Part shown: positions 1-9,150 of the stretch, piece by piece
Layout of the letters: every line of letters starts with the position of its first letter
Numbering within the stretch: position 1 is the stretch's first letter
Origin: Bacteroidales bacterium CF
Lineage (GTDB): Bacteria; Bacteroidota; Bacteroidia; Bacteroidales; UBA932
Length of the DNA: 64,000 bases
Assembly: GCA_000473305.1 (NCBI GenBank)
Contig: CP006772.1
Coordinates: forward strand, 62,001-126,000
Reading direction: 5' to 3'
Notes under the pieces: generated by a model
Databases searched by the model: none
Seen by the model: only the letters and a program-made list of their open reading frames with translations
Told to the model about the DNA's origin: nothing
Made by a program: the position numbers and the translations under genes

Positions 1-8
1 CGACAATA

Positions 9-599
9 ATGCAGACACCACGGCGCTTCTATGATAAACTGAACAGTGAGGAATTGCTCAAAGCTATTGCTGAGGGTAATGAAGATGCCTACTCTTCACT
101 TTTCACTATGTATTATGCGCAACTTTTCTCATACGCCTGCAGGATTATGAATGACAGGAACGAAGCTGAAGAGTGCGTCCAGTCTACATTCTGCCATATA
201 TGGGATATACACGGAAAACTTGAGATCAGAGACTCTCTCAAGTCGTACCTTTTCAGATCGGTATACAATAATTGTATTACCAGACTCCGGCAGAGGAAGG
301 CATTGGCAAAGTACGAAGAGTCAGGACAACTGGATCTCTACTTTGCACGAGTCGTGCAAAACCCTCAGGCAGAGATGAGATTAATCGATTCTGAGACAAG
401 GAGGGAAATACTACGAACAATTGCATCTCTTCCTGAAAGATGTCGTGAGATATTTGTAAAGTGTAAGATTGAGGGAAAGACATATGCGGAAGTTGCTGAA
501 AACATGGATATTTCTGTCAAGACAGTCGAGAATCAGATGACTATCGCATACAAGAAGCTCCGGGAGAAGCTAAGCTGGTTACTGCTTATCTATCTTTAA
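9..599 (+). CDS. ECF RNA polymerase sigma factor (SusC/D-associated)
   Basis: This is a 196-residue sigma-70 family protein. Region 2 lies at about residues 25-90, with acidic and aromatic residues around EAEECVQSTFCHIW. Region 4 lies at about 130-185, with a helix-turn-helix around KTYAEVAENMDISVKTVENQ. Length and layout fit the ECF sigma factors of Bacteroidota that control SusC/SusD loci. It directly precedes a fecR-type anti-sigma gene and a SusC receptor with an STN domain, so it is probably released when the receptor binds its ligand and then transcribes the locus. The first ATG is 9 bases from the window edge and no in-frame stop precedes it, so a slightly longer protein cannot be excluded. 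Confidence 0.93.
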   Translation: MQTPRRFYDKLNSEELLKAIAEGNEDAYSSLFTMYYAQLFSYACRIMNDRNEAEECVQSTFCHIWDIHGKLEIRDSLKSYLFRSVYNNCITRLRQRKALAKYEESGQLDLYFARVVQNPQAEMRLIDSETRREILRTIASLPERCREIFVKCKIEGKTYAEVAENMDISVKTVENQMTIAYKKLREKLSWLLLIYL

Positions 600-626
600 A
601 AATTTTAAAAAAATCAAGAATCGTTT

Positions 627-654
627 GGGGGTTAGACTCAATTTTATCGTCTTA
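627..654 (+). promoter_or_regulatory. Candidate ECF sigma-dependent promoter ahead of fecR
   Basis: The gap between the sigma gene and fecR holds GGGGGTTA (627-634) and CGTCTTA (648-654), separated by 13 bases. This resembles a -35/-10 pair of the kind expected for an ECF sigma factor and lies 18 bases before the fecR ATG. The spacing and position suggest autoregulation by the upstream sigma factor. This is inference from arrangement. Confidence 0.45.
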
Positions 655-672
655 AGATAAATATCAAGAGTC

Positions 673-1842
673 ATGAGTGATCATCAGGATGATAAAACAG
701 ACCGTCTTTTATCCAGAATCCTAAACGGAAGTGCGAATTCCGCGGATATTGAACTCTTTGCAGAATGGATAAAGGATCTCTCAAATGAGAGATATTTCGA
801 GCAATACAAGGAGATGTGGCATGTCGCCAATGAGGTTGAGGTGAGTAAAGAGCACCTTGGGAGTTCATTGTCGGTATTTCTGGGCTATATAAGAAAGAGA
901 AGAAGAGAGCGGCTTGTCAGGAGAAGGGTTCTTTATTCTTTGTCTGCTGCAGCAACTATCTTATTGTTTTTTGGCCTCTTTATATTTAATGATAAATATG
1001 GTCCGGTGAATTTTGGAGGCGAAGAGTCTTTTGAAGATCTTGCGTATTGTAAGGACTCAATAAAGGTGGAACTCTCGGACGGCAGAGTTGTAAACCCGAT
1101 AAACAGCACCATTCCCGGTTTTAGTGTCAATCCGGTTAATCATAGAGAAATATCTTATGCTGATAATGAACAACTCAAATCGACAAAAAAGGACAGTGTC
1201 AGATACAACTCTGTTACAATCCCTGCAGGTGAGAGATTTGCAGTTGTTCTGTCTGACGGGACAAAGGTCTACCTTAATTCCAACTCTTACATAAGATATC
1301 CGGTAAATTTCAGTGGGGATACAAGAGATGTGACTCTTGTTGGGAGGGCGTACTTTGATGTCGCAAAATCAAAGATTCCATTCATTGTCAATACTTCTGA
1401 CATGAAAGTGGAGGTGCTCGGGACATCATTCGATGTCGAGTCGAGGAAGAACGGAAAGAGTACCTCGGTGATTCTTGTAGAGGGCTCTGTTAAGGTTTTG
1501 GCCGATGGTCAAAGCAGGATAATAAGTCCCGATGAAAAGCTCTCTATAGACAGATTTAAAAGAAACATATCTGTTACAAACGTAGATGCCAAAACACTTA
1601 CCTTGTGGAAAGACGGCGTTCTTGTCCTTAAAGACAACACTTTTGATGAAATGATCGAGTCTCTGTGCTCTTGGTATGGAGTAGAAATTATTGATAACTC
1701 TACCGTACCCGAAACTGAAAGATTTAACGGTCGCTTTGACAGGGAAAACATTGCTACGGCTGTAGAGACCATCGCCCTGAGCGCAAAAGTCGGTTACAGG
1801 ATAGAGGATGGGAAATTAATAATAGAAGATTTTAAAAAATAA
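673..1842 (+). CDS. FecR-family anti-sigma factor
   Basis: This 389-residue inner-membrane protein has a cytoplasmic N-terminal segment (1-85), which should bind the sigma factor. A single membrane helix follows at about 86-106, after a very basic stretch rich in Arg. A periplasmic FecR domain lies at about 170-275 and includes VTIPAGERFAVVLSDGTKVYLN. The C-terminal domain, about 315-388, is of the DUF4974 type that contacts the STN domain of the partner receptor. It sits between an ECF sigma gene and a SusC gene with an STN domain, which is the standard three-part trans-envelope signalling arrangement. No truncation or missing segment is apparent. Confidence 0.93.
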   Translation: MSDHQDDKTDRLLSRILNGSANSADIELFAEWIKDLSNERYFEQYKEMWHVANEVEVSKEHLGSSLSVFLGYIRKRRRERLVRRRVLYSLSAAATILLFFGLFIFNDKYGPVNFGGEESFEDLAYCKDSIKVELSDGRVVNPINSTIPGFSVNPVNHREISYADNEQLKSTKKDSVRYNSVTIPAGERFAVVLSDGTKVYLNSNSYIRYPVNFSGDTRDVTLVGRAYFDVAKSKIPFIVNTSDMKVEVLGTSFDVESRKNGKSTSVILVEGSVKVLADGQSRIISPDEKLSIDRFKRNISVTNVDAKTLTLWKDGVLVLKDNTFDEMIESLCSWYGVEIIDNSTVPETERFNGRFDRENIATAVETIALSAKVGYRIEDGKLIIEDFKK

Positions 1843-1863
1843 AGAATTAGAAAAAATTAAAAA

Positions 1864-1906
1864 AGCGGGAGTAACTAAGGCCTGGTAAACTTTATTCCCT
1901 CCCGCT
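1864..1906 (+). promoter_or_regulatory. Stem-loop between fecR and susC
   Basis: AGCGGGAG (1864-1871) pairs with CTCCCGCT (1899-1906), a perfect 8-bp G+C-rich stem around a 27-base loop, in the 113-base gap before susC. No T-run follows, so it is not a classical terminator. It may act as an attenuator or an mRNA 5' stabiliser for the susC transcript. Function is inferred only. Confidence 0.4.
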
Positions 1907-1955
1907 CAACTGATCGATACCTTAATATAAACCAGTTATTTATTTATGCAAAACT

Positions 1956-4900
1956 ATGAAAACTTTTTCACTACGGCAATTCATTTTGCTGTCGCTCTTT
2001 CTGACGTTCCTGTTTCCTCCGCTTGCACAAGGAATTCCTCAACAGGAAAGGATAACAATTAACCTAAAAAACGTAAAGATTGTCGAGTTCTTCCAGGAGA
2101 TTGAAAAAATCACTGCTTACAAATTCTTTTACAAAACCTCTCAGGTAGAGGCTGTTCCGCTAATTTCAGTGGAGACGAAAGATCTTCCGCTTACATCTGT
2201 CCTTGATCTGGTTTTTGCCAAAGCCGGGCTGACCTACACTTTAAATGACAACCAGATTGTTGTTCAACAGAAGGAGGGGCTAAAGCAGGCAAAAGCAAAG
2301 AAAAAGGTTTCAGGAACCATTACCTTTGCACAGGACGGTACACCGATACCCTATGCAAACATACAGGTAAAGGGTGTTCAGGGCCAGGGGGCCACTACTG
2401 ATGTCTCCGGAAAATTTGCCATCGATGATCTGCCCGAAAATGCAGTTCTGGTTGTCTCATATATAGGATACACACCCCAGGAGATAGCCGTCAGTGACAA
2501 AAATGTTGTCGATGTGGCTCTTACAGAAGATGTGGCAAAGCTCCAGGAGGTATTTGTAACCGGTTACTACACTCAGAAGAGAGAGAGCTTTACAGGTTCC
2601 GCAGTTTCTGTATCCGGAGAAGATCTGAGAAGAATCGGAACACAAAATCTTCTTGCAAACATACAGGTAATAGATCCTTCTTTCAGACAGGTTGTCAATA
2701 ATACAGCGGGATCTGACCCAAACGCCCTTCCTGAATTTCAGGTAAGAGGTGCTACAGCAATCGGGACAGGAGCAACATCTTCGACAGATGCTTTAGACAG
2801 GCGTACCTTGAGTTCGACTAACCCGAACCTTCCAACATTTATTCTTGACGGATACCAGGTCTCGATAGAAAAAGTGTATGACCTGGATATAAACAGGGTT
2901 GAATCTATAACATTGCTGAAGGATGCAGCAGCAACCGCCATATATGGCTCAAGAGCATCCAACGGAGTACTTGTTATTAAGACAAAAGATCCTAAAGAGG
3001 GACAACTCTCTGTTGCATATAATTTCGAAACAACCGTCTCCACTCCGGATCTCTCTGTATATAAGCTGCTTAACGCAAAGGAAAAGCTTGATTATGAAAT
3101 ACTTGCCGGTCTTTATGAGCCGACAGTGAATATTTCTGAAGATGAACAGATTGCCAACTATACTAAAAAAAGGGAGTATCTGGCAGCAGGAGTCAATACC
3201 GACTGGATAGCCAGACCTGTAAGAAATTCATTTGGTCAGAAGCACTCTATGTACATTGAGGGAGGTTCAAAATCTATCCGTTATGGTATGGATCTGAGAT
3301 ATCAGACAGCAGACGGAGTTATGAAAGGATCAGGCCGTGACAGATTGGGAATCGGTATGAACCTCTCATACAACTTTAATGAAAAACTGCTATTTAAAAA
3401 TTACCTTTCAGTAGAGAGTGTAAAATCCAGAAACTCACCTTACGGCAGTTTCTCCACATATGTTCAGCAAAACCCGTATTATCCCATTGTAGATCAGAAT
3501 GGAAACTATATAAGGGAGATGGAGATATGGCAACACCAGCAGACAAACGGGGCTGTTACCGAGTCGACCGTTCTTAACCCGCTGTATGATGCAAGACTTA
3601 ATAGTTTTGACAGATCTGAATATGCAAACATAACAGATCAGTTCTCTCTCGAGTGGAACATATTACCGGGTATGCGTTTCCGTTCATCATTGAGTTTCTC
3701 ATCCATCAGATCGACATCAGATTCATTTACCTCCCCGCTTGACAATGACTACTATGCATATGCTGCAGAGGATTATATCAAGAGAGGAAGCTATATGTAC
3801 ACAACAGGAAACACAAACAACCTCGATGGTCAGGCCGTTTTAACATACAGCAAAGGATTCAACAAGCATTTCATAAACTTTGCGTTAGGTTCGAATATTA
3901 CCACCAGCACGACAGACAACAGGGGTATCAGAGCAATAGGCTTCACAAATGACAGATTTACTCAACTGGGTTTTGCCAATGCATACCAGACCAGCGACTC
4001 TCCTGTAAGCCAGGTTGTAAAAAGCAGGCTCTTTGGTACATTTTCTAGCATAAACTATTCATATGCAAACAAATATCTGTTTGACCTCTCCCTTAGGGTT
4101 GACGGTTCATCGAAATTTGGATCTGAAAACAAATATGCACCGTTCTGGTCGGCAGGTATCGGCTGGAATATGCACAAGGAGAAATTCATGGAGAACACAA
4201 TCTTCAGTGAGTTAAAGCTTAGGGCCACCACCGGTTTTCTTGGAGAGGTCTCTTTTGACCCATACATGTCAAAGACTATCTACGAATACTATACAGAAAA
4301 CTGGTATTCAACAGGTGTCGGTGCAGGATATCTGGGTTACGGGAATGAACTTCTCAAATGGCAAAGAACCCAAACCACCGATATGGGTATAGATCTCGGA
4401 CTCTTTGAAAACAGAATCTGGATTTCAGGACGCTACTATTACAAGAGGACAAAGGATCTCCTTGCAGATATAAACACAGCACCATCGCTCGGTTTCTCAA
4501 GCTATAAGTCAAATCTCGGAGAGCTTGAGAATAAAGGTGTGGAGGTGAATTTCAGGGTGGATCTCCTGAGAAACAGTAAGAACTGGAGGTTAAACCTCAA
4601 TGGTAACCTTTCACACAACAAAAACAAAATACTCAACATCTCAGAGGCTTTGAAAGCTTATAATCAGGAGTTGATTTCAGGTGATGAAAACGATTACACC
4701 AGACCAATTCCTCAGTATGTTGAGGGTCAGTCTCTTTCAATGATATATGCAGTCAGGTCGCTAGGCATTGACACACAGACCGGTAAAGAGGTATATGTTA
4801 AGAGAGACGGCTCTAAGACATATACATACAGCGCATCTGACATGGTTCCTATTGCCGAGGCAGCTCCAAAAGCAGAGGGTTTTATCGGAGCAACTGTCTC

Positions 4901-5315
4901 ATACAAGCGTTTTATATTGACAGCCAACATGCATTATAAGTTCGGAGGCTATATGTTTAACCAGACACTTGTAGACAGAGTCGAAAATGCAGACCCGCGT
5001 TATAATGTTGACAGAAGGGCTTTGGAGCAGAGGTGGCAGAAACCTGGTGATGTGGCATTCTTCAAATCAATCACCAGCACATCGCTTACAAGGGCAACAT
5101 CCCGTTTTGTCCAGAAAGATAATGAGATGGGGCTGACCTCTCTTAATCTTACTTATGAACTTCCAAAAGCAACAGCAAAGAAGCTGTTCATGGAAAACCT
5201 CCGTTTCGGCATAAACATGGGTGAGACATGGAAATGGTCCTCTGTTGATATAGAGAGAGGAATCGACTACCCGTTCTCAAGGACAATGACATTTTCAATA
5301 ACTGCACAATTTTAA
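1956..5315 (+). CDS. SusC/RagA-family TonB-dependent outer-membrane receptor with STN domain
   Basis: This 1119-residue outer-membrane transporter starts with a signal peptide (about 1-26). An STN domain (about 33-107) follows, which in this family passes ligand occupancy to a FecR protein. Next come a carboxypeptidase-regulatory-like domain (about 115-205), a plug (about 208-335) carrying the family's AIYGSRASNGVLVI stretch, and a large beta-barrel ending in Phe. It imports a large ligand using TonB energy, with the SusD lipoprotein from the next gene as lid. It lies directly downstream of sigma and fecR genes. No glycoside hydrolase is encoded in the locus, so the substrate cannot be read from context and may not be a glycan. 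Confidence 0.96.
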   Translation: MKTFSLRQFILLSLFLTFLFPPLAQGIPQQERITINLKNVKIVEFFQEIEKITAYKFFYKTSQVEAVPLISVETKDLPLTSVLDLVFAKAGLTYTLNDNQIVVQQKEGLKQAKAKKKVSGTITFAQDGTPIPYANIQVKGVQGQGATTDVSGKFAIDDLPENAVLVVSYIGYTPQEIAVSDKNVVDVALTEDVAKLQEVFVTGYYTQKRESFTGSAVSVSGEDLRRIGTQNLLANIQVIDPSFRQVVNNTAGSDPNALPEFQVRGATAIGTGATSSTDALDRRTLSSTNPNLPTFILDGYQVSIEKVYDLDINRVESITLLKDAAATAIYGSRASNGVLVIKTKDPKEGQLSVAYNFETTVSTPDLSVYKLLNAKEKLDYEILAGLYEPTVNISEDEQIANYTKKREYLAAGVNTDWIARPVRNSFGQKHSMYIEGGSKSIRYGMDLRYQTADGVMKGSGRDRLGIGMNLSYNFNEKLLFKNYLSVESVKSRNSPYGSFSTYVQQNPYYPIVDQNGNYIREMEIWQHQQTNGAVTESTVLNPLYDARLNSFDRSEYANITDQFSLEWNILPGMRFRSSLSFSSIRSTSDSFTSPLDNDYYAYAAEDYIKRGSYMYTTGNTNNLDGQAVLTYSKGFNKHFINFALGSNITTSTTDNRGIRAIGFTNDRFTQLGFANAYQTSDSPVSQVVKSRLFGTFSSINYSYANKYLFDLSLRVDGSSKFGSENKYAPFWSAGIGWNMHKEKFMENTIFSELKLRATTGFLGEVSFDPYMSKTIYEYYTENWYSTGVGAGYLGYGNELLKWQRTQTTDMGIDLGLFENRIWISGRYYYKRTKDLLADINTAPSLGFSSYKSNLGELENKGVEVNFRVDLLRNSKNWRLNLNGNLSHNKNKILNISEALKAYNQELISGDENDYTRPIPQYVEGQSLSMIYAVRSLGIDTQTGKEVYVKRDGSKTYTYSASDMVPIAEAAPKAEGFIGATVSYKRFILTANMHYKFGGYMFNQTLVDRVENADPRYNVDRRALEQRWQKPGDVAFFKSITSTSLTRATSRFVQKDNEMGLTSLNLTYELPKATAKKLFMENLRFGINMGETWKWSSVDIERGIDYPFSRTMTFSITAQF

Positions 5316-5327
5316 ACATTAGACATT

Positions 5328-6818
5328 ATGAAAAATTATATATCAATATTTTGCATAGGCGTGTTGATGTTGACCTCCTGCAGCAAATGGCTTGACGTCA
5401 GACCTGAATCGGAAGTCGACATGGAGACACTGCTCCAGACAGAGACCGGTTTTCAGGAGGCTCTCAACGGAGTGTATACAAACTGCAACACAAACGCTAT
5501 CTACGGAGAGCTGACCTGCGGTTTTCCGGACTATCTGGCCGGCCTATATTCACAGAACACATTGAGTGGAATGTCAAACAATGAATACAAGCCATTCTTC
5601 ACCTATGACTATGATGATGAAGATGTCATCAGCAAGTGCGATATGGTCTGGGGTTCTATGTACAAAGCCATTGCACTTTGTAATATTATACTGGAGAAGA
5701 TTGACGCAAAACAAAAGATCTTTACCGGCAATAACTACGCAATTATAAAGGGAGAGGCACTTGCTCTCAGAGGCTACCTCTATTTTGACCTCCTCAGGCT
5801 CTTCGGACCGTCTTATGCAAGCAATCCTAATGCTAAGGCAATTCCTTATATAACAGAGTTTTCACTCAAAGGCGCTCCACAATCCACAGTTACAGAGATT
5901 CTCGACAAGATACTTATTGACCTTAATGCAGCAAAAGCGCTGCTTAAAGGAGTGGATCCTATACTTACCGAAGCATACGTTGTCGGCTATCCTTACGTAA
6001 AGGGGGACGAGACTACCGAGCTTACAAATGAGGCTACAGAACAGGATATCTTCAGCAACTCAAGAAGAGACAGACTTAACTACTATGCAGTATGCGGAGA
6101 GCTTGCCAGAGTATATCTCTACAAGAACGACAAGGTTAATGCTCTTTTAAATGCAAAGGAGGTGATTGACTCTCAGAAATTCCCATGGGCAACAATTGAG
6201 AGGGTTACAACAAGCGATCAGTTATACCGGGACAGAATCTTCTATACCGAGCTGGTTTTCGGATTGTATGCCCCGCCACTGGAAGACAACCTTACTGCTA
6301 AATTTGAGAACGGGCAGCAGGGCCTCTTTGCAGATATGGTCTATTTCAACAATGCCTTTGAGACAGGTTCGGGCGGACCGGGCGGAACCGATATAAGATA
6401 TGCGAATATGTATACTCAATATTCGGGATCGAGTATGTTAGTGTATAAATATCACTGTGATACAGAGGATAATATGTACGAGCTCCGGCTCCCTGCCATG
6501 CGTCTCAGTGAGATGTACTACATAGCCGCAGAGAGTATTTTTGACACAAACCCGGTTCAGGCTTGGGAATATTTCAATACCGTGCGTTTTCAGAGAGGCA
6601 TACCGGCAGCACTTTCGGGTGACAAGAACCTATTTATGTCTGAGCTCGTAAAGGAGTACAGGAAAGAGTTCTTTGCAGAGGGACAGCTCTTCTATCTGTT
6701 TAAAAGATTGAACCTGCCTATTGCAGCAATAAACGGAACCACCACACCTGCAAGTGACAGGATCTTTGTGCTTCCGCTTCCTGATGCTGAGGTACAATAT
6801 GGAAAAATAACCCAATAA
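5328..6818 (+). CDS. SusD/RagB-family surface lipoprotein
   Basis: This 496-residue protein has a lipoprotein signal ending LTSC, with the lipidated Cys at 18. It keeps the SusD layout: N-terminal TPR-like helices (for example IIKGEALALRGYLYFDLLRLFG at about 140-160) and a C-terminal region with the RLSEMYYIAAES helix and a closing RIFVLPLP segment. It starts 12 bases after susC and must be co-expressed with it. It should sit on the cell surface as the ligand-binding lid of the SusC channel. The ligand is unknown. Confidence 0.95.
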   Translation: MKNYISIFCIGVLMLTSCSKWLDVRPESEVDMETLLQTETGFQEALNGVYTNCNTNAIYGELTCGFPDYLAGLYSQNTLSGMSNNEYKPFFTYDYDDEDVISKCDMVWGSMYKAIALCNIILEKIDAKQKIFTGNNYAIIKGEALALRGYLYFDLLRLFGPSYASNPNAKAIPYITEFSLKGAPQSTVTEILDKILIDLNAAKALLKGVDPILTEAYVVGYPYVKGDETTELTNEATEQDIFSNSRRDRLNYYAVCGELARVYLYKNDKVNALLNAKEVIDSQKFPWATIERVTTSDQLYRDRIFYTELVFGLYAPPLEDNLTAKFENGQQGLFADMVYFNNAFETGSGGPGGTDIRYANMYTQYSGSSMLVYKYHCDTEDNMYELRLPAMRLSEMYYIAAESIFDTNPVQAWEYFNTVRFQRGIPAALSGDKNLFMSELVKEYRKEFFAEGQLFYLFKRLNLPIAAINGTTTPASDRIFVLPLPDAEVQYGKITQ

Positions 6819-6830
6819 AAGAGAGAAGCC

Positions 6831-7691
6831 ATGAAAAATAGCATACTTACAAGTTTTCTCATTATACTTTTGCTTGGCTCATGTCAGAAAGCAGAGGAGA
6901 TGAAGTTTGTCGGAGAGACCTGCGCGGTATTCGGCACAAGTTCAGATACACTAAAACACATTGTTTACTCTTTCCTTGAGCACCCAGAGGCATCCGGTGT
7001 AGACACAATTCTTCTTCCGGTGAGAATCATGGGAAACAGAGCCCCATATGACAGGGTAATAACTTTGTCGGTAGTTGATTCAAAGAGCACAGCTGTAAAG
7101 GAGACTCATTACAAAACTTTGGAGAAAGAATATATAATGCCAGCAGACTCAGGCCTGGTCTATATTCCGTTAATTGTCAGGAATACCGATCCTAATCTGA
7201 GCCTTGAACCGGTAAAGCTGGCGCTTAAAATTGAGGCTAACTCCGATTTCGGCTCTTATCCTGCAATGCAGTCAACCATTGTGACATTTTCAAATACAAT
7301 AAAAAAACCTGTATGGTGGGATTACTGGCAAGCAAGTCAGAGTTCATTCCCTGAATTCTCTGTTACAGCATATGGCCTTGTTACAAAAGTGACAGGAAGA
7401 ACCTCGTTTGAGACATCGTCCGGAGGAGATATGTCTCTGTTTTATATCTCCGTCTACTCGATGTTGAATGTTTGGACTCCGTTTTTCAATGCAGCAACCT
7501 CAGGTGTGCAGACACTAAGAACCTGGATGGAGGGTCATCCGGGTTGGGTATTGGTTAAACACACAAGTGATGAATACTATGATTTTTATCAGGAGCTCTA
7601 CACCTCAACAAAGTACAAATACGGCCCTGTCTCTGCAGGATCATCCGTATTCGGATTTTTTGACGAGAACGGAGGTGTGGTGTCAAAATAA
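6831..7691 (+). CDS. DUF4843-like lipoprotein of a SusC/D locus
   Basis: This 286-residue protein starts with a lipoprotein signal (LLLGSC, Cys at 18). It matches, in size and in position straight after SusD, the DUF4843 lipoproteins that accompany one subtype of SusC/D loci. The N-terminal half looks like an immunoglobulin-like beta domain (for example DTILLPVRIMGNRAPYDRVI). The C-terminal half is rich in Trp and Tyr and may bind ligand. It is probably a surface accessory protein of the transporter. The family name is from memory of such loci; the biochemical role is not established. Confidence 0.75.
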   Translation: MKNSILTSFLIILLLGSCQKAEEMKFVGETCAVFGTSSDTLKHIVYSFLEHPEASGVDTILLPVRIMGNRAPYDRVITLSVVDSKSTAVKETHYKTLEKEYIMPADSGLVYIPLIVRNTDPNLSLEPVKLALKIEANSDFGSYPAMQSTIVTFSNTIKKPVWWDYWQASQSSFPEFSVTAYGLVTKVTGRTSFETSSGGDMSLFYISVYSMLNVWTPFFNAATSGVQTLRTWMEGHPGWVLVKHTSDEYYDFYQELYTSTKYKYGPVSAGSSVFGFFDENGGVVSK

Positions 7692-7712
7692 ATAACAGAA
7701 TAAGATACAGTT

Positions 7713-9149
7713 ATGAAAAATATATATTTACTAATAATTACTGCCTTTGCGCTCTCCATATCATCCTGCACCATTGAGGACCATGGTAATTACGACTACG
7801 TGGAGGTTCCAAAACCGGTTGTTGCCAATCTCGATGATGAATACAATGTTCTTCTCGGTGAAAAGCTAACCGTCACTCCTACCGTAACTATTGAGGGTAA
7901 GGCTGATTTCAGCTTTCATTGGAAAGTTCTTCTCTCAAACGGTTATATTGAGTCTGACGGACCATCACTGACCTTCTCTCCGACAGCAGAGGTGGGATCA
8001 TGGTCTGCTAAGTTGATTCTTACAAACAATGTAAATGGGGCAAAATACATATATCCTTTTAAAATAAACACAACGACCGTTTTTAGCCGTGGCGTCATGG
8101 TCCTTAGTAATGAAGGAGGAGTTGCGAGACTCTCATTTGTGAAACCGGATAACAGTGTTATGCCAAGAATTTACAAGACCATGAACGGCAAAGATCTTCC
8201 TAACTCTCCGCAACAACTTGTTGCTGCCAACTTCTGGTGGGGTATGCAGTTCTATTGGATCCTCTGCGGTGAAGGTGAAGATCCCGGGATGAAACTTGAC
8301 CCAAACACATTGAGTGTAATGCGTACAGTAAGGGAGAACTTTATTGTGCCAAGTTCCACTCCGATTACATTTGGATTCCAGCATCAAAGATCAAACGGCT
8401 CGGCACTTATTGGCATTATGAACGGCAAACTTGCACAAACCTATGCCCTGGGCTATCCTCTCTCTGATCCTTACGGAATGTGGGGAGACGGTTACCTTGT
8501 CAAAGGTGATGGCGCGTACAAGATGGGGAATTCTTTTATTTATGTTGATTACCAATATATGTACGGTTATGACGAAAATGGAAAGAAACTGATAAGGTTT
8601 GACCCGGATGGTACCTGGGTAGGAGATTCGTATGATGTATCATCACCTGCTGCAGGTCAGACATTAGCTTTTGACCCTAAAAATATGGGAATGACAAAGG
8701 TCCTTTATATGTGTCTTATCGGTACGACACATTTTGCCTTTTGCCAGGATGCAAACGGTACTGTCTTTGAATTCCAGTTTTCAAGAGTGCCCGCTGCCAA
8801 GGATATCGTAACACCTCTGATTAAGAGACAGTTTGTGGGTTCGTCGATTGTTAAGAGTGACTCAAAATGGCTATCATCCGTTACTAATGAATTTTACATC
8901 TCTTCAGGCGACAAGATATACAAATACAACAGGATAACACAAGACCTTGCCGCACTAACGGCCAATTTCAACTCTGAACAGATAACCATGATGGAGTTTG
9001 CAGATGACAACACTCTTCTAGTAGGTGTTCAAAGCGGAAAGATATATTTTGTAGACATTACACTCGGAGTAAACGGTGTAATCATACCTTCCAAGACAAT
9101 AACCGGTATCCCCGGCGCTCCTGTGGATGCTTACATAAGACAATACTAA
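7713..9149 (+). CDS. PKD-like family lipoprotein of a SusC/D locus
   Basis: This 478-residue protein has a lipoprotein signal ending ISSC (Cys at 19). A PKD/Ig-like domain lies at about 35-125 (KLTVTPTVTIEGKADFSFHWKV). A longer C-terminal part has recurring Gly/Asp/aromatic strands (DGYLVKGDGAYKMGN; YKYNRITQDLAAL) that suggests a beta-propeller. The order SusC, SusD, DUF4843, PKD-like lipoprotein, TlpA is a recurring Bacteroidota arrangement. It is probably an extra surface ligand-binding lipoprotein. The propeller reading is inference from repeat spacing. Confidence 0.75.
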   Translation: MKNIYLLIITAFALSISSCTIEDHGNYDYVEVPKPVVANLDDEYNVLLGEKLTVTPTVTIEGKADFSFHWKVLLSNGYIESDGPSLTFSPTAEVGSWSAKLILTNNVNGAKYIYPFKINTTTVFSRGVMVLSNEGGVARLSFVKPDNSVMPRIYKTMNGKDLPNSPQQLVAANFWWGMQFYWILCGEGEDPGMKLDPNTLSVMRTVRENFIVPSSTPITFGFQHQRSNGSALIGIMNGKLAQTYALGYPLSDPYGMWGDGYLVKGDGAYKMGNSFIYVDYQYMYGYDENGKKLIRFDPDGTWVGDSYDVSSPAAGQTLAFDPKNMGMTKVLYMCLIGTTHFAFCQDANGTVFEFQFSRVPAAKDIVTPLIKRQFVGSSIVKSDSKWLSSVTNEFYISSGDKIYKYNRITQDLAALTANFNSEQITMMEFADDNTLLVGVQSGKIYFVDITLGVNGVIIPSKTITGIPGAPVDAYIRQY

Positions 9150-9150
9150 A

